A stretch of DNA of 64,000 nucleotides from Flavobacteriales bacterium (GTDB lineage: Bacteria; Bacteroidota; Bacteroidia; Flavobacteriales_E; Vicingaceae): positions 35,497 through 99,496 of the forward strand of contig JACJZA010000013.1 in the NCBI GenBank assembly GCA_020635825.1, written 5' to 3'. The position numbers and the translations under genes are program-made. This document shows positions 42,086-50,687 of the stretch, piece after piece; position 1 is the stretch's first letter, and each line of letters begins with the position of its first letter. The notes beneath the pieces were generated by a model that worked only from the letters and a program-made list of their open reading frames with translations, searched no databases and was not told the origin of the DNA.

Positions 42086-42445
42086 TTTATAAGCCTCTCT
42101 AATAATTACTTTTTGAAGCTCACGTTTAATAATTAAATCTGCTATTACTTCATCGGTATCAGCATTAGCTATCTCTTTCAATTTTCGATTTAAAAAATCC
42201 TCGTCTAGATCTATGCGATATAAAAGAGCTAAGAGTTTGGGATAATTATCGTTTAGCATTTCATCTACCAAAGGCAATATTTGTTGATACAATTGTTGGT
42301 AAGGCGATAATTCTGATGTTTCTTGAAACTGTATTGCAATATTAAACCAATTAAAATCCTTTTGAATTTGTAGCACTACTTTCTCTAATAAATCGGTTCT
42401 ATGGTAATAAGCAGACAGCTCACTTAAGGTTGGTAAATGTGTCAT
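42080..42445 (-). CDS. Hypothetical protein linked to a ferredoxin-like gene
   Basis: A 121-residue helical cytoplasmic protein with no domain I recognise (MTHLPTLSELSAYYHRTDLL ... LADLIIKREL-like C-terminus). It overlaps the preceding thioredoxin-like ferredoxin gene by 4 bases, so the two are translated together and may work as a pair. No signal peptide or metal motif. Confidence 0.6.
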   Translation of the reverse strand: MTHLPTLSELSAYYHRTDLLEKVVLQIQKDFNWFNIAIQFQETSELSPYQQLYQQILPLVDEMLNDNYPKLLALLYRIDLDEDFLNRKLKEIANADTDEVIADLIIKRELQKVIIREAYKS

Positions 42446-42762
42446 CTTTTTTCAAAATGCAATCGAAGCCGTTCAACAGGTCGATTATTTAAAATATGTT
42501 GCTCGAAAATATCCTCAACATCTTCCAAATTAACTCCACCATAAAAAACACCTTCTGGATAAACAACCATAATCGGTCCTTTTTCACATATATCGAAACA
42601 ACTTGTTCGTTGTGCACGAACTCTCATTCTTAGTTTATGCTCTTGAATCAACTCCTTAAACCTTGCAGCTATTTCATTGCCAGTTGTTTCTCCACAGCTA
42701 ACTCTAGGAGCATTTTCATCTCGCTGATTATTGCATATAAATATGTGTTTTTCGTATTTCAT
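42442..42762 (-). CDS. Thioredoxin-like [2Fe-2S] ferredoxin
   Basis: A 106-residue protein of the thioredoxin-like ferredoxin family, which includes the NuoE-like and Clostridium/Azotobacter types. Cys 10 and Cys 23 (ICNNQRDENAPRVSC) and Cys 55 and Cys 59 (CFDIC) form the usual [2Fe-2S] ligand set; KGPIMVVYPEGVFYGGV is conserved after it. It is an electron carrier. It sits after the polyprenyl synthase gene by one base and is coupled to the 121-residue hypothetical. Confidence 0.88.
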   Translation of the reverse strand: MKYEKHIFICNNQRDENAPRVSCGETTGNEIAARFKELIQEHKLRMRVRAQRTSCFDICEKGPIMVVYPEGVFYGGVNLEDVEDIFEQHILNNRPVERLRLHFEKR

Positions 42763-42763
42763 A

Positions 42764-43738
42764 TTAATTTTCGCGCTGCATTAATTTTTTAGCAAAATCT
42801 TCAAATACTTTCTTTTTATCTTCATATACATCAATAGAATCCAAATGAGAGATTGCTGTATTGTAAAATAAGTTCATTTCGTCAACAGCAATCTGCTTAA
42901 TATTTAAAGAATTGAATATGGTTTTTACCCTTTCTACTTTCATGTTTTTATTGAGAGAAGTAGAGTTTAAACAAAATTCTAACTCATTTTTTAAATTGCC
43001 TGTTGCTAGCTCTTTTGCTTTTAATAGTAAATAAGTTTTTTTATTGGCAATCACATCTCCACCTACTTGTTTCCCAAATTTTTCAGGGTCACCATATAAA
43101 TCCAAAATATCATCCATCAACTGAAATGCTATTCCTAAGTTTCTTCCAAACTCATAAATATGAATGGCATCATCTTTTTTAGCGTCTGCTAAAATTGCTC
43201 CTATTTTCATGCTAGCAGCTAAAAGAACAGCCGTTTTTAACTCAATCATTTTCAAGTAATCATCAATTGAAACATTTTCCTGAGTTTCGAAATCCATATC
43301 AAACTGTTGTCCTTCGCAAACCTCAACTGCTGTTTTATTGAACAATGTCAAAATTTCAGACAAATATTTTTCATCCGACTTTGCAAGTAATTGAATAGCG
43401 TTAACAAACATTACATCACCTGAAAGAATGGCTATGTTTGAGTTCCATTTTTTAAAAACAGTTGGCTTTCCTCTTCTTAATGGAGCATCATCCATAATAT
43501 CATCATGCAAAAGGGTAAAATTGTGAAACACTTCTATAGCAAGAGCAGCATTCATTGCTTGAACTGTTTTTCCTCCAAACATATCGTTTGCCAATAATAA
43601 AAGTGCCGGTCGAATTCTTTTTCCACCTATTTTAAAAGCATAATCAATAGGTTGGTATAAATTTTTAGGTTCTTTATTTTTTGTAAAATTTTCTAACTCC
43701 TGATTGACCAAAGAAATATAATGCGCTATTTTTTCCAT
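42764..43738 (-). CDS. Polyprenyl diphosphate synthase
   Basis: A 324-residue trans-isoprenyl diphosphate synthase. The first Asp-rich motif is LLHDDIMDDAPLRRGKPT (77-94) and the second is FQLMDDILDLYGD near 210, each with its Mg2+-binding Asp residues; GGKRIRP is at 38-44. It condenses IPP with allylic diphosphates, so it uses the product of the MEP pathway (dxs and ispG in this window). Chain length is not readable with confidence; size and motif suggest geranylgeranyl or longer. One base overlaps the epimerase gene. Confidence 0.9.
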   Translation of the reverse strand: MEKIAHYISLVNQELENFTKNKEPKNLYQPIDYAFKIGGKRIRPALLLLANDMFGGKTVQAMNAALAIEVFHNFTLLHDDIMDDAPLRRGKPTVFKKWNSNIAILSGDVMFVNAIQLLAKSDEKYLSEILTLFNKTAVEVCEGQQFDMDFETQENVSIDDYLKMIELKTAVLLAASMKIGAILADAKKDDAIHIYEFGRNLGIAFQLMDDILDLYGDPEKFGKQVGGDVIANKKTYLLLKAKELATGNLKNELEFCLNSTSLNKNMKVERVKTIFNSLNIKQIAVDEMNLFYNTAISHLDSIDVYEDKKKVFEDFAKKLMQREN

Positions 43739-44706
43739 TATTGTAATATATAGCTGGTATTTTTTAATATTTCTTTAATTCCTTCTTCTAATCCCATAAG
43801 TTCTTGATTACTAAGCAATAGTTTCATTTTACTTATATCAGGATGTCTTCTGGTCATATCTCCCTCAGGAAGAGGTGGTAAGTATACAATTTTAGAACTT
43901 GAATTGGTCAACGAGATAATCAGTTTTGCCAATTCAATAATTTGGGTTTCCTGATTATTTCCTATATTAATGGTATCATTCGCATGTTCATCAGAAAAAG
44001 CTGCATTAATACATGCTTGAACATTGTTTTTTACAAAACAAAATGTTCTGGTTTGGGTTCCCTCACCATAAATTGTAATGTCTTCATTTTTTAATGCGGC
44101 ATTAATAAACTTAGAAATTACAAAATCTTTACTCTGCTTTGGTCCGAAAGTGTTGAAGAATCTAAAAATAGTGTAATCTAAACCATATTCTTGTTTATAT
44201 GATTTTAAAAATGCTTCTCCCACATTTTTTACAATAGCATAGGGCAATCTTGAATTTAGAGGAGTTGTTTCTTCATTTTGAGGGAACTCAACTGGTTCTC
44301 CATATACTTCTGAAGACGAAGCATACATTACTCTTTTTACTCCTGTGTTTTTGGACAAATCAAGAATGTTTTTGATTCCAGTAATGTCATTTAATACTCT
44401 AACAGGATTTTGTAAGGTACGTTGCACCCCAACTAAAGCAGCATAATGAAAAACATAATCGAAGGAAAAGGTATGGAAAACACTGGTAATTTCACCAATG
44501 TTATTCACGTCGCATTGAATAAATTTTAAGTTACTTTTTGGTGCTTCAGGAAGTTTACTTTTAGACCCAGTTTGTAAATTATCAACCACTACCACAAAAT
44601 TTGTAGCATCTTGAATTAGCTCTTCAACTAAAGAACTACCTATAAATCCTGCACCTCCGGTTACTAATATTATTCGATTAAAGTTATTAAAATTGCTCAT
44701 GTACAA
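43738..44706 (-). CDS. NAD-dependent sugar epimerase/dehydratase
   Basis: A 322-residue extended SDR. The NAD-binding motif is ILVTGGAGFIGSSL (about 13-26), and the catalytic set is SSSEVYGEP (Ser 129 region) with the YxxxK of LPYAIVKN near 155. Its overall form is that of UDP-glucose 4-epimerase or dTDP-glucose dehydratase relatives; which sugar is unclear. It overlaps rfbA by 20 bases at its 5' end; the second ATG at about 44700 is a possible start. The pair probably belongs to polysaccharide synthesis. Confidence 0.85.
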   Translation of the reverse strand: MYMSNFNNFNRIILVTGGAGFIGSSLVEELIQDATNFVVVVDNLQTGSKSKLPEAPKSNLKFIQCDVNNIGEITSVFHTFSFDYVFHYAALVGVQRTLQNPVRVLNDITGIKNILDLSKNTGVKRVMYASSSEVYGEPVEFPQNEETTPLNSRLPYAIVKNVGEAFLKSYKQEYGLDYTIFRFFNTFGPKQSKDFVISKFINAALKNEDITIYGEGTQTRTFCFVKNNVQACINAAFSDEHANDTINIGNNQETQIIELAKLIISLTNSSSKIVYLPPLPEGDMTRRHPDISKMKLLLSNQELMGLEEGIKEILKNTSYILQ

Positions 44707-45556
44707 TCTCCATTAAATAAGCTCCATAACCACTTTTAATTAACGGCTGGGCTAATTGTTCCAATTGATTTTTATTGATAAATCCTTTTCTGTATGCAAT
44801 CTCCTCCAAACAACCTATTTTAAGCCCTTGTCTTTCTTCAATTACTTGTACATATTGACCAGCTTGCATTAGTGAAGCATGAGTCCCAGTATCTAGCCAT
44901 GCTGTTCCTCTATCTAAAATACCTACTTCTAATTTACCTTTTTCTAAGTATATTTTATTTACATCAGTAATCTCATACTCCCCTCTTGCACTAGGCTTAA
45001 GATTTTTAGCAATCTCAATTACTTCGTTGTTGTAAAAATACAAACCTGGAACTGCAAAGTGTGACTTTGGCTTTTCAGGTTTTTCTTCAATGGAAATCGC
45101 TTTTAAGTTCTTATCAAATTCTACCACTCCATATCTTTCCGGGTCGGAAACATGGTATGCAAAAACAACCCCTCCATCTGGATTGGTTTTTTCCATCAAC
45201 AATTGCTCTAAACCAGTGCCATAAAAAATATTATCCCCTAATATTAAAGCAACTTTATCCTCTCCTATAAAATCTTCTCCAATAACAAATGCTTGAGCTA
45301 GTCCATTAGGAATCTCTTGTATTGCATATTCAAATCGACATCCAAATTGACTTCCATCCCCAAGTAATTTCATAAATGCAGGATTATCATGTGGTGTAGT
45401 AATGATTAATATCTCATTAATACCTGCATTCATTAAAACCGAAAGTGGATAATAAATCATTGGCTTATCGTAAACAGGCATTAATTGCTTACTAACAGCT
45501 AATGTTAGTGGGTGTAATCGGGTTCCTGACCCTCCGGCTAATACAATTCCTTTCAT
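44687..45556 (-). CDS. rfbA: Glucose-1-phosphate thymidylyltransferase
   Basis: A 289-residue nucleotidyltransferase that makes dTDP-glucose, the start of dTDP-rhamnose synthesis. The N-terminal GIVLAGGSGTRLHPLTLAVSKQLMPVYDKPMIYYPL and ALILGDNIFYG near 104, EEKPEKPKS near 154 and TGTHASLMQA near 226 are characteristic of RmlA. Genes for the rest of the rhamnose pathway (rfbBCD) are not in this block. It is 4 bases from the MMPL transporter gene. Confidence 0.93.
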   Translation of the reverse strand: MKGIVLAGGSGTRLHPLTLAVSKQLMPVYDKPMIYYPLSVLMNAGINEILIITTPHDNPAFMKLLGDGSQFGCRFEYAIQEIPNGLAQAFVIGEDFIGEDKVALILGDNIFYGTGLEQLLMEKTNPDGGVVFAYHVSDPERYGVVEFDKNLKAISIEEKPEKPKSHFAVPGLYFYNNEVIEIAKNLKPSARGEYEITDVNKIYLEKGKLEVGILDRGTAWLDTGTHASLMQAGQYVQVIEERQGLKIGCLEEIAYRKGFINKNQLEQLAQPLIKSGYGAYLMEIVHEQF

Positions 45557-45559
45557 TAG

Positions 45560-48004
45560 TTAAGATACTTTATGATTTTCTAATTCTTTAATTTCTAATT
45601 CATCCAATTCTATATCTTCATCTTCGTCAAATATTTCAATCAACGGCTCCTTTTTAAATGCTTTAGTTGTTAATGCTTTATCTAATGATAATAATAAAGA
45701 AGGTAACAAGACTAAATCAGCTAAAATGGCCATCAACAATGTAAGAGACACTAAAAACCCTAAAGCAACTGTTCCTCCAAAACTAGATACTGTAAACACT
45801 CCAAAACCAAAAAACAAAATAGTGGAAGTATAAATCATGCTAAAGCCTGTTTCTTTTAAAGCTGCTAATACTGCACGTTTTATTCCTATTCTATGTTGTT
45901 TTAATTCTTGCCGATATTTAGCTAAAAAATGAATGGTATCATCTACAGAAATACCAAATGCAATACTAAAAATTAATATGGTTGATGGTTTAATAGGAAT
46001 TCCAATAAAACCCATTAAAGCTGCTGTTGTTATTAAAGGAAGTAAATTAGGAATTAATGAAACTACAACCATTCTCACAGAAGAAAACAAAACAGACATC
46101 AATGAAGCAATTAACAATATAGCTAATGCTAAACTGGTAAAAAGGTTTTCCACCAAATAATCAGTTCCTTTCAAAAAGACTACGCTAGTACCAGTTAAAG
46201 TCACTTTATACTCTTGAGGTGGGAAAATAGAATCAATTTTGGGTTTAATTTCTTCTAATAAAGCATCCATTTCCTTTGTTCCAATATCAGCCATTTGAAA
46301 ACTTACTCTAGTAATTTGATTAGTACTATCAATAAAAGAAGAGAAGTCTTTATTTGTTTTATCCTTTTGAACATAACTTTTTAATTTTTTTAACTCAGTC
46401 GCCGGAGGAAGGATATAAAACTTAGTTTTTCCTTTTTTATACGCTTGATATGAAAACTGAATTGCTTCTACAACCGATAATGGTTTAGAAAATTCTTTAT
46501 ATTCCATTAAATCTTTTTGTAGCTTTTTAATCTTATACAATGTTTTCCCATTATCGGCAAAAACTCCTCCTTTTTTCTTTGTATCAATAATTATCTCAAA
46601 AGGCATAACACCTTTAAAGTTTTTCTCAAAGAATTTCAAATCGGTAACAATTGGATCGTCATCGGGTAAATCGTCAATTATGTTTCCTGTAGTAGTCATT
46701 AAGGAAATCCCATAAATACCTAACCCAAGAATAACAACAGCGACGATGTAAACTTTTTTTCGGTGAAAACTAACCAAGTTAACCAAAACATCTACTGCTT
46801 TACCCATAATCTTGTTCTCCAAATGCTTGGTATGTTTAGGTTTTGGGGGTGATAAAAAACTAAAAATGATTGGTATTAATAAAATTGACAAAATAAATAC
46901 CATAAAAATATCTATGGCTGCTACAATCCCAAATTCAACTAATAAAGCACTTTTAGTAAAAATAAAAGTGGCAAACCCTAAAGCAGTAGTGGTATTTGTT
47001 AAAAATATAGCATTACCTGTTTTTTGAATAACTCTACTTAGTGATTTTACTTGATTACCATGTTTTTTATATTCCGAATGGTATTTATTCAGTAGAAAAA
47101 TGCAGTTAGGAATTCCAATAACTATAATTAATGGAGGAATTAATCCTGTTAAAATGGTAATTTCAAAATCGAAAAGCACTAAAATACCTAAAGACCAAAC
47201 TACTCCAATACAAACCACTAACATAGAATACATGGTTGCTTTAAAAGATCTAAAAAACAAATACAACAATAAAGAAGTAATCAGAATGGAAAGAAGTAAA
47301 AATATTTTAATCTCTGAAGCCACTTTAGTGGATGAGTTTGCTCTAATGTATGGTAAACCAGATTTATAAACTTTGAAGTTAGTTGTTTCTTCAAATTTTG
47401 CTATAGCTTCATCTATTTTATCAAATAACCCTTTCCGATACTTTGAATCTAAAACTTCTCGATTTAGAGTAATAGCCATTAAAGTTGCATTAGAGGAATC
47501 TGCAAACAAAAAACCTTCATAAAAAGGATAACCGTTTAATACTTTTTTTAATGAGTCAACTTCTAGTTGATTTGTAGGTCTTTGTTTTACAATTTGTTCG
47601 AAGTCAAATTTTTTAGCAGCAGCATTTTTTTTCAGCAAATAAGCATTAGCAATAGACAGTGCTTCAGGAACCCCATTTACCATCTGGATTTCACCATCTT
47701 TTTTAAATTCAACTTTTATATCTTTTATTTCCTTTGTTAAATCATACCACGCATTAAAATTGTTGAGTTGATAGAGTTCTGGATTATTTATTCCAACCAC
47801 AACTATACTCCCATCATTCCCAAAAGTTGATTTAAAATTTTTATACTCGATAAAAGTTGAATCTGTTTGAGGTAACAATTGAGCCATTTGATAACTCATT
47901 CGAGCAAACTGCGCCAAATAACCCATAATTAGAGTAATCACTCCAATTATTATTATAAAAGTAAGTCTGTTTTTAAGTATAATTTTTGAAAGGTTAAACC
48001 ACAT
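45560..48004 (-). CDS. RND/MMPL family exporter
   Basis: An 814-residue membrane protein in two halves of about six membrane helices, each with a long periplasmic loop. Each half has a sterol-sensing-like region of RND proteins: GLIPPLIIVIGIPNCIFLLNKY near 285 and SIAFGISVDDTIHFLAKY near 690, with transport Asp residues in SVDDT. It is of the HAE3/MMPL type thought to move lipids or hopanoids. The cytosolic C-terminus is acidic (EIFDEDEDIELDELEIKELE). It is upstream of rfbA and epimerase on the same strand. Confidence 0.87.
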   Translation of the reverse strand: MWFNLSKIILKNRLTFIIIIGVITLIMGYLAQFARMSYQMAQLLPQTDSTFIEYKNFKSTFGNDGSIVVVGINNPELYQLNNFNAWYDLTKEIKDIKVEFKKDGEIQMVNGVPEALSIANAYLLKKNAAAKKFDFEQIVKQRPTNQLEVDSLKKVLNGYPFYEGFLFADSSNATLMAITLNREVLDSKYRKGLFDKIDEAIAKFEETTNFKVYKSGLPYIRANSSTKVASEIKIFLLLSILITSLLLYLFFRSFKATMYSMLVVCIGVVWSLGILVLFDFEITILTGLIPPLIIVIGIPNCIFLLNKYHSEYKKHGNQVKSLSRVIQKTGNAIFLTNTTTALGFATFIFTKSALLVEFGIVAAIDIFMVFILSILLIPIIFSFLSPPKPKHTKHLENKIMGKAVDVLVNLVSFHRKKVYIVAVVILGLGIYGISLMTTTGNIIDDLPDDDPIVTDLKFFEKNFKGVMPFEIIIDTKKKGGVFADNGKTLYKIKKLQKDLMEYKEFSKPLSVVEAIQFSYQAYKKGKTKFYILPPATELKKLKSYVQKDKTNKDFSSFIDSTNQITRVSFQMADIGTKEMDALLEEIKPKIDSIFPPQEYKVTLTGTSVVFLKGTDYLVENLFTSLALAILLIASLMSVLFSSVRMVVVSLIPNLLPLITTAALMGFIGIPIKPSTILIFSIAFGISVDDTIHFLAKYRQELKQHRIGIKRAVLAALKETGFSMIYTSTILFFGFGVFTVSSFGGTVALGFLVSLTLLMAILADLVLLPSLLLSLDKALTTKAFKKEPLIEIFDEDEDIELDELEIKELENHKVS

Positions 48005-48040
48005 ATTTTCGCCTTCAATAAAAGGATATAAATATCCTAA

Positions 48041-48075
48041 AATAAAAAGGAACTCAGGTAATTTCCAAGTTCCTT
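48041..48075 (-). terminator. Terminator of the oligopeptide-binding lipoprotein gene
   Basis: On the minus strand AAGGAACT pairs with AGTTCCTT across a 13-base loop and is followed by TTTATTTT. It lies 22 bases past the stop of the substrate-binding protein gene. Confidence 0.7.
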
Positions 48076-48096
48076 CTCATAGGTGTTTTTCTATTA

Positions 48097-49803
48097 TTAT
48101 TTTACTGTTTTAGTTTTTTTTACGTGTATTAAATTTTGAATATGCATCACACTAGGTTGATATCCTGAAATGGTTGTTTGCAACAATCGATAGTTTTCAT
48201 TATACCATAATGGAATAATTGGCGCATCATTTAACATCATTTGCTCCGCTTTTAAACATAGTTCATTTTTTCTCGCTTCATCTATTGAAGAAATGGCATC
48301 ATCATAAAGCTTATCATATTCTTTATTTACATATCTTGATGAATTAGGATATGAAGATTCCGTTAAAGATGAAGGAACAAAACCACCATAGCTTATTGAT
48401 AAGAAATTATCAGGCGTAGGATAGTCGGCAAGCCAAGCAGCAATAGACATATCTGCTCTTCCTTCACTTTCAGCTTTTAATTTTTCTCCAAAATCTACTG
48501 ATACAATTTCAATATTAATATTAAGCGCTGCTCTCAATTCTTTTTGAATTTCTAAAGCCACTCTTAATGATTGGTTTTCGCCACTATTAAACAACTTTAG
48601 TGTTGGGAAATTTTCTCCATTTGCAAAACCAGCTTCAGAAAGTAATTGTTTTGCTTTTTCAACATTATATTCTATTCCGATTACTGATTCATAATCATAT
48701 CCTTTTACAGCAGGAGGAACAATACCATTGTTAGCGGCACCATATGCTTCTCCATTCAAAATCACATCAACAATCTTATTTTTATTAATACTCATTGCAA
48801 TGGCTTTTCTAACTTTTACATTATCTAATGGTTTAGATTGAGTGTTTAATTGCAAATAAGATGTTACTAGTTCCGGGTATCTTCCTAATACATATTTTGG
48901 AGGTTTTGCTTCAAAATCTGAAATTTGATTTTCAACAACATCTTTGATTGAGGCCGATGGTAAATCTACTATTACATCTAGTTGACCTGCTTCAAACATT
49001 TCTAATCTTTTTTGACTATCCTTTACATAATGAACAATTACTGAATCCAAATATGGCAATGAATTACCCTCTTTATCCTTTTGATGATAATTTTGATTTC
49101 TGATTAAAACTGTTGTATTTTTTATATCATTCACATATTTAAAAGGCCCTGTACCAATGTAACATTTACCTTCTCCTTCAAAGGCTTCATGAGGAACAAT
49201 TGCAGTATTAATTACAGCAAGTGAATACAAGAAATTTGAATATGGTTTAACCAATGTAATTTGAATTGTATAATCGTCAATGATTTTTAACCCTTCAATT
49301 TCTGAAGTAGCTTCGTCATCATGAAAAACATCAACCCCAAGTATTTTACCTTTTAATTGACTATAAGCATAATTATTCTCATGTTTAGCTGAAGCTCTCT
49401 TTAAAGAATATACAACATCTGAAGACGTTAACTCTCTACCTTTACCCCCTTCAAAACATTTACTATCATGAAAATAAACACCTTTTTTAATTTTAAAAGT
49501 GTAAACTTTTCCAGTTTCATCTATTTCCCATGATTCAGCCAATAAAGGTTCCAAATTCAAGTCCTTTTCATTTATTTTTAACAACCCCTCGTATATTTGA
49601 CCTAAAACCTGAAACGAAAATCCGTCTATTACTTGAACAGGATCCAATCCTTGAATATTCTCACTTAAAGCCAAATTAAATGTTCCTCCATTTGTTGAAA
49701 CTGTTTGTTTTTTCTCTTCTGAATCAGGTTTTTCATCACTTCCACAAGAAAACAAAACCGCTCCAACGAATAGTGCAGGAATAATAAATTTCATTTTTTT
49801 CAT
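48097..49803 (-). CDS. ABC transporter substrate-binding lipoprotein (peptide type)
   Basis: A 568-residue SBP_bac_5 (OppA/DppA) protein. Lipobox AVLFSC (Cys 20) anchors it. The family signature near 70-110 (FQVLGQIYEGLLKINEKDLNLEPLLAESWEI) and the C-terminal IIPLWYNENYRLLQ are present. It binds oligopeptides or similar ligands. No permease or ATPase genes follow, so it is either an orphan of a system encoded elsewhere or serves signalling. It has its own terminator. Confidence 0.88.
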   Translation of the reverse strand: MKKMKFIIPALFVGAVLFSCGSDEKPDSEEKKQTVSTNGGTFNLALSENIQGLDPVQVIDGFSFQVLGQIYEGLLKINEKDLNLEPLLAESWEIDETGKVYTFKIKKGVYFHDSKCFEGGKGRELTSSDVVYSLKRASAKHENNYAYSQLKGKILGVDVFHDDEATSEIEGLKIIDDYTIQITLVKPYSNFLYSLAVINTAIVPHEAFEGEGKCYIGTGPFKYVNDIKNTTVLIRNQNYHQKDKEGNSLPYLDSVIVHYVKDSQKRLEMFEAGQLDVIVDLPSASIKDVVENQISDFEAKPPKYVLGRYPELVTSYLQLNTQSKPLDNVKVRKAIAMSINKNKIVDVILNGEAYGAANNGIVPPAVKGYDYESVIGIEYNVEKAKQLLSEAGFANGENFPTLKLFNSGENQSLRVALEIQKELRAALNINIEIVSVDFGEKLKAESEGRADMSIAAWLADYPTPDNFLSISYGGFVPSSLTESSYPNSSRYVNKEYDKLYDDAISSIDEARKNELCLKAEQMMLNDAPIIPLWYNENYRLLQTTISGYQPSVMHIQNLIHVKKTKTVK

Positions 49804-49988
49804 AGTCTTTCTCTTAAAGCATCAAATGTACAAAAATTGAGTTTTGTAATAAAGTACATTTCGATATTAAATATAAATAATAAAAATCCATTTATAAAAC
49901 TTTTTATTTCATCCTTATTTAAAGTCGTTTTATCATTTTGAATAATGACTTAATCTAAATTTTTGTTGTTTTGGAAACATTTTTTTTA

Positions 49989-50026
49989 TTTTTTGTTTCT
50001 TATGTGTTTTTTGTTTCCTACGTTTG
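49989..50026 (+). promoter_or_regulatory. Promoter and direct-repeat operator of the tetR-efflux operon
   Basis: TACGTTTG at 50019-50026 is an exact -7 element, 15 bases before the tetR ATG. Two near-identical 16-base direct repeats, 49989-50004 (TTTTTTGTTTCTTATG) and 50007-50022 (TTTTTTGTTTCCTACG), have an 18-base period and the second covers the -7 element. GGAAAC at 49973-49978 is complementary to GTTTCC at 50013-50018. This arrangement suits repressor binding at the promoter. Confidence 0.6.
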
Positions 50027-50041
50027 CATAAAATTTAACAC

Positions 50042-50671
50042 ATGAACAAATTAACCAAATTTATTACCGAAGCCACTCAACTCTTTACCAAATATGGCAT
50101 TAAGAGTTTAACCATGGATGATATTGCAAGGCATTTAGGCATGTCTAAAAAAACAGTTTACCAATTGGTAAAAGATAAAAAAGACTTGGTAAAAAAAGGA
50201 ATGCAATTCATGATTACTGATGAACAAACAAGAATTTCAGAAATTTTTAAAGCAAGCAATTCAGCTATTGAAGAAATGATTGGACTTACCAAATGCATCA
50301 GCACAAAATTAGGAGATATTCACCCATCAGTAATTTATGATTTACAAAAATACCATCCTGAAGCTTGGAAAATAATGCAAAACCATAAAGAAGAATTTGT
50401 TTACAATCTTATGCTAAATAATTTAAAAAGAGGGATAAAAGAAGGATATTATAGAAAAAATCTTAATCCAGAATTGATTGCCAGTATTTATATCAATATG
50501 ATGGATAATATTTTAAATCCGGAAATTTTGTTCAATAGTTCTTTAACCCTTGAACAACTTCATACAGAAATAATTACCTACCACATTAAAGGTATTGCCA
50601 ATGAAAAAGGTGTTGAAGTTTTAAAAGAGCTTATGAAAAAAGAAGAAAACACTAAGTTATCATTTGACTAA
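50042..50671 (+). CDS. TetR/AcrR family transcriptional regulator
   Basis: A 209-residue regulator with the N-terminal TetR helix-turn-helix (ATQLFTKYGIKSLTMDDIARHLGMSKKTVYQLVKDKKDLV, about 11-50) and an all-helical ligand-binding C-terminus. As first gene of the efflux operon, immediately upstream of the TolC-like, adaptor and pump genes, it most likely represses the operon and responds to exported compounds; this is inference. The stop overlaps the preceding TolC reading frame. Confidence 0.93.
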   Translation: MNKLTKFITEATQLFTKYGIKSLTMDDIARHLGMSKKTVYQLVKDKKDLVKKGMQFMITDEQTRISEIFKASNSAIEEMIGLTKCISTKLGDIHPSVIYDLQKYHPEAWKIMQNHKEEFVYNLMLNNLKRGIKEGYYRKNLNPELIASIYINMMDNILNPEILFNSSLTLEQLHTEIITYHIKGIANEKGVEVLKELMKKEENTKLSFD

Positions 50672-50687
50672 TCTTATATACAATAAA

